A stretch of DNA of 64,000 bases. Source: Phymorhynchus buccinoides. Its lineage: Eukaryota; Mollusca; Gastropoda; Neogastropoda; Raphitomidae. Position 1 is the stretch's first letter. Each line of letters opens with the position of its first letter. The stretch spans positions 102,110-166,109 of the forward strand of contig CM065699.1 of the NCBI GenBank assembly GCA_017654935.2, read 5' to 3'. Shown here in pieces: positions 62,341-64,000 of the stretch. The notes under the pieces are model-generated. The model was given only the letters and a program-made list of their open reading frames with translations. It was not told where the DNA came from and did not search any database. The position numbers were made by a program, and so were the translations under genes.

Positions 62341-63130
62341 GAATCGTCAGAAGGTTGAAGGCGGATGCTATGTGAAAGAAGAATCTTGATCCATTCTCTG
62401 TATCTCGGGTTTGCTATTGGAAGGGAGACCATCCCCCTCCTCTGGCCACCCTAACCTCCCTCCGCCAGTGCCCATGGTTTCTTCAGTCATGGACTAAAGT
62501 GTCTTTCCCAAGCGCACAGTAAGGAAGCGACCACCCCCCTCGTCTCGCCACCCTAACCTCCCTCTGCCAGTGCCCATGGTCACTTCATGGACTAAAGTGT
62601 CTTTCCCAAGCACACAGTAAGGAAGCGACCACCCCCCTCCTCTCGCCACCCTAACCTCCCTCTGCCAGTGCCCATGGTCACTTCAGTCATGGACTAAAGT
62701 GTCTTTCCCAAGCACACAGTAAGGAAGCGACCACCCCCCTCCTCTCGCGACCCTAACCTCCCTCCGACAGTGCCCATGGTCACTTCATGGACTAAAGTGT
62801 CTTTCCCAAGCACACAGTAAGGAAGCGACCACCCCCCTCCTCTCGCCACCCTAACCTCCCTCTGCCAGTGCCCATGGTCACTTCATGGACTAAAGTGTCT
62901 TTCCCAAGCACACAGTAAGGAAGCGACCACCCCCCTCCTCTCGCCACCTTAACCTCCCTCTGCCAGTGCCCATGGTCACTTCAGTCATGGACTAAAGTGT
63001 CTTTCCCAAGCGCACAGTAAGGAAGCGACCACCCCCTCCTCTCGCCACCCTAACCTCCCTCCGCCAGTGCCCATGGTCACTTCAGTCATGGACTAAAGTG
63101 TCTTTCCCAAGCGCACAATAAGGAACCGAA
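62341..63130 (+). repeat. ~100-bp tandem repeat (CCCTAACCTCCCTCTGCCAG)
   Basis: Seven units starting near 62451, 62551, 62649, 62751, 62849, 62947 and 63048. The length alternates (about 98 or 102 bases) with the presence of CAGT in CTTCAGTCATGG. Confidence 0.92.
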
Positions 63131-63309
63131 CGTAATTGGAAGCCTCAAACTGTAATTTTTTTCCTTCAATGACAAGATGGCAGCTTTACCCACTCATTCC
63201 ACTTCACCATATCTTGACACAATGATAATTCATATTAATGAGTGGTTGACAAGCATGCCTGTCTGCTTGTTTATTTGCTTTCACTGTGTGTGTCACTGTG
63301 TGTGCCCAG
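63131..63309. other. Unique intronic sequence before exon 4 copies
   Basis: No gene recognised. Confidence 0.5.
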
Positions 63310-63482
63310 CATTGGTAAAGTCATCAGCACTAAGTCATTACACAATGATAAGTATATTGATTATGGATTGAAATGTCTGTCTTTGTGTTGTATTCAGGGT
63401 TGGCACTGACGCCAGCACTAAGTCATTACTCGGTGAATTATATTTATTATGGATTGAAATGTATGTCTGTGTCTGTGACCAG
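63310..63482 (+). pseudogene. Two partial upstream copies of exon 4 start
   Basis: At 63310 (after CCCAG) the frame reads IGKVISTKSL. At 63398 (after TTCAG) it reads VGTDASTKSLL. Both resemble VGKDISTKSL of the real exon at 63483. Each is followed by a copy of the intron sequence TTATGGATTGAAATG. The period is about 86 bases. Neither has a downstream donor like exon 4. Confidence 0.78.
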
Positions 63483-63559
63483 CGTTGGTAAGGACATCAG
63501 CACAAAGTCTTTAGACGACAGTCGTGAGGACCTCACCACATTCTACAAACAACTTGAAG
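63483..63559 (+). CDS. Transglutaminase exon 4
   Basis: The acceptor is GACCAG and the donor is GTAAAC (77 nt). It encodes VGKDISTKSLDDSREDLTTF followed by YKQLE, with split Ser and Gly codons. The family pattern is (V)G..ISTKS....RED.T..Y...EG, where the Glu before the final Gly is a calcium ligand in TGM2-type enzymes. A (GT)n tract begins nine bases after the exon. Later exons (rest of core and the two C-terminal barrels) lie beyond the window. Confidence 0.92.
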
Positions 63560-63565
63560 GTAAAC

Positions 63566-64000
<435 letters not shown>

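Overview
The window is invertebrate-animal nuclear DNA, most likely from a marine mollusc. This is inferred from spliced exons with GT-AG borders, a calcium-dependent transglutaminase gene, several CR1/L2-type and Tx1-type LINEs, a TIR element of a family that recurs in marine invertebrates, and heavy micro- and minisatellite content. There is no bacterial gene organisation.

The only host gene I can name is a transglutaminase on the + strand. Four consecutive exons splice in frame (133+104+163+77 nt, 159 codons): exon 1 at 36338-36470 (with a second, error-laden copy at 5619-5763), exon 2 at 17882-17985, exon 3 at 60871-61033 and exon 4 at 63483-63559. They cover the end of the catalytic core, including the catalytic His and Asp and the calcium-binding segment. 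The catalytic Cys exon is not in the window. A second, unrecognised host gene contributes a proline-rich terminal exon on the - strand at 35215-35823 (degraded copy at 4463-5090).

Much of the window is present twice. Copy A (1-26000) and copy B (about 30980-52970) are colinear: LINE tail, (GT)n, CR1-like LINE, proline-rich exon, (AG)n, (GAT)n, transglutaminase exon 1 and its duplicates, 38-bp, 147-bp and 62-bp repeats, CR1/L2 3' end, 36-bp minisatellite, Tx1 LINE. An N-run of exactly 500 bases (26001-26500) lies between them, followed by a TIR element (26501-29705) and another LINE fragment. Good-quality parts differ by roughly half a percent, which fits two haplotypes placed side by side, although a recent tandem duplication is possible. 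The first 5.9 kb look like unpolished long-read sequence. Positions 45838-47390 are an interleaved blend of the 62-bp satellite and a LINE, which I read as a consensus artefact. It occupies the place where exon 2 should lie in copy B.

The most interesting signal is that the tandem repeats around the transglutaminase exons are made from the exon-intron junctions themselves. The exon 1/donor segment is repeated several times. The 62-bp satellite carries the exon 2 acceptor and the first 22 nt of exon 2. The 36-bp satellite carries the exon 3 acceptor and start, is a multiple of three and is mostly free of stops in the exon 3 frame. The exon 4 acceptor plus its 5' end occurs three times. The introns are therefore filled with large numbers of decoy splice sites.

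The second point of interest is a 3.2-kb element with 236-bp TIRs. It encodes a decayed protein with a FEN1/PIN-like nuclease region and a CXC (tesmin/TSO1-like) cysteine-rich domain. No RNA genes or CRISPR arrays were seen.
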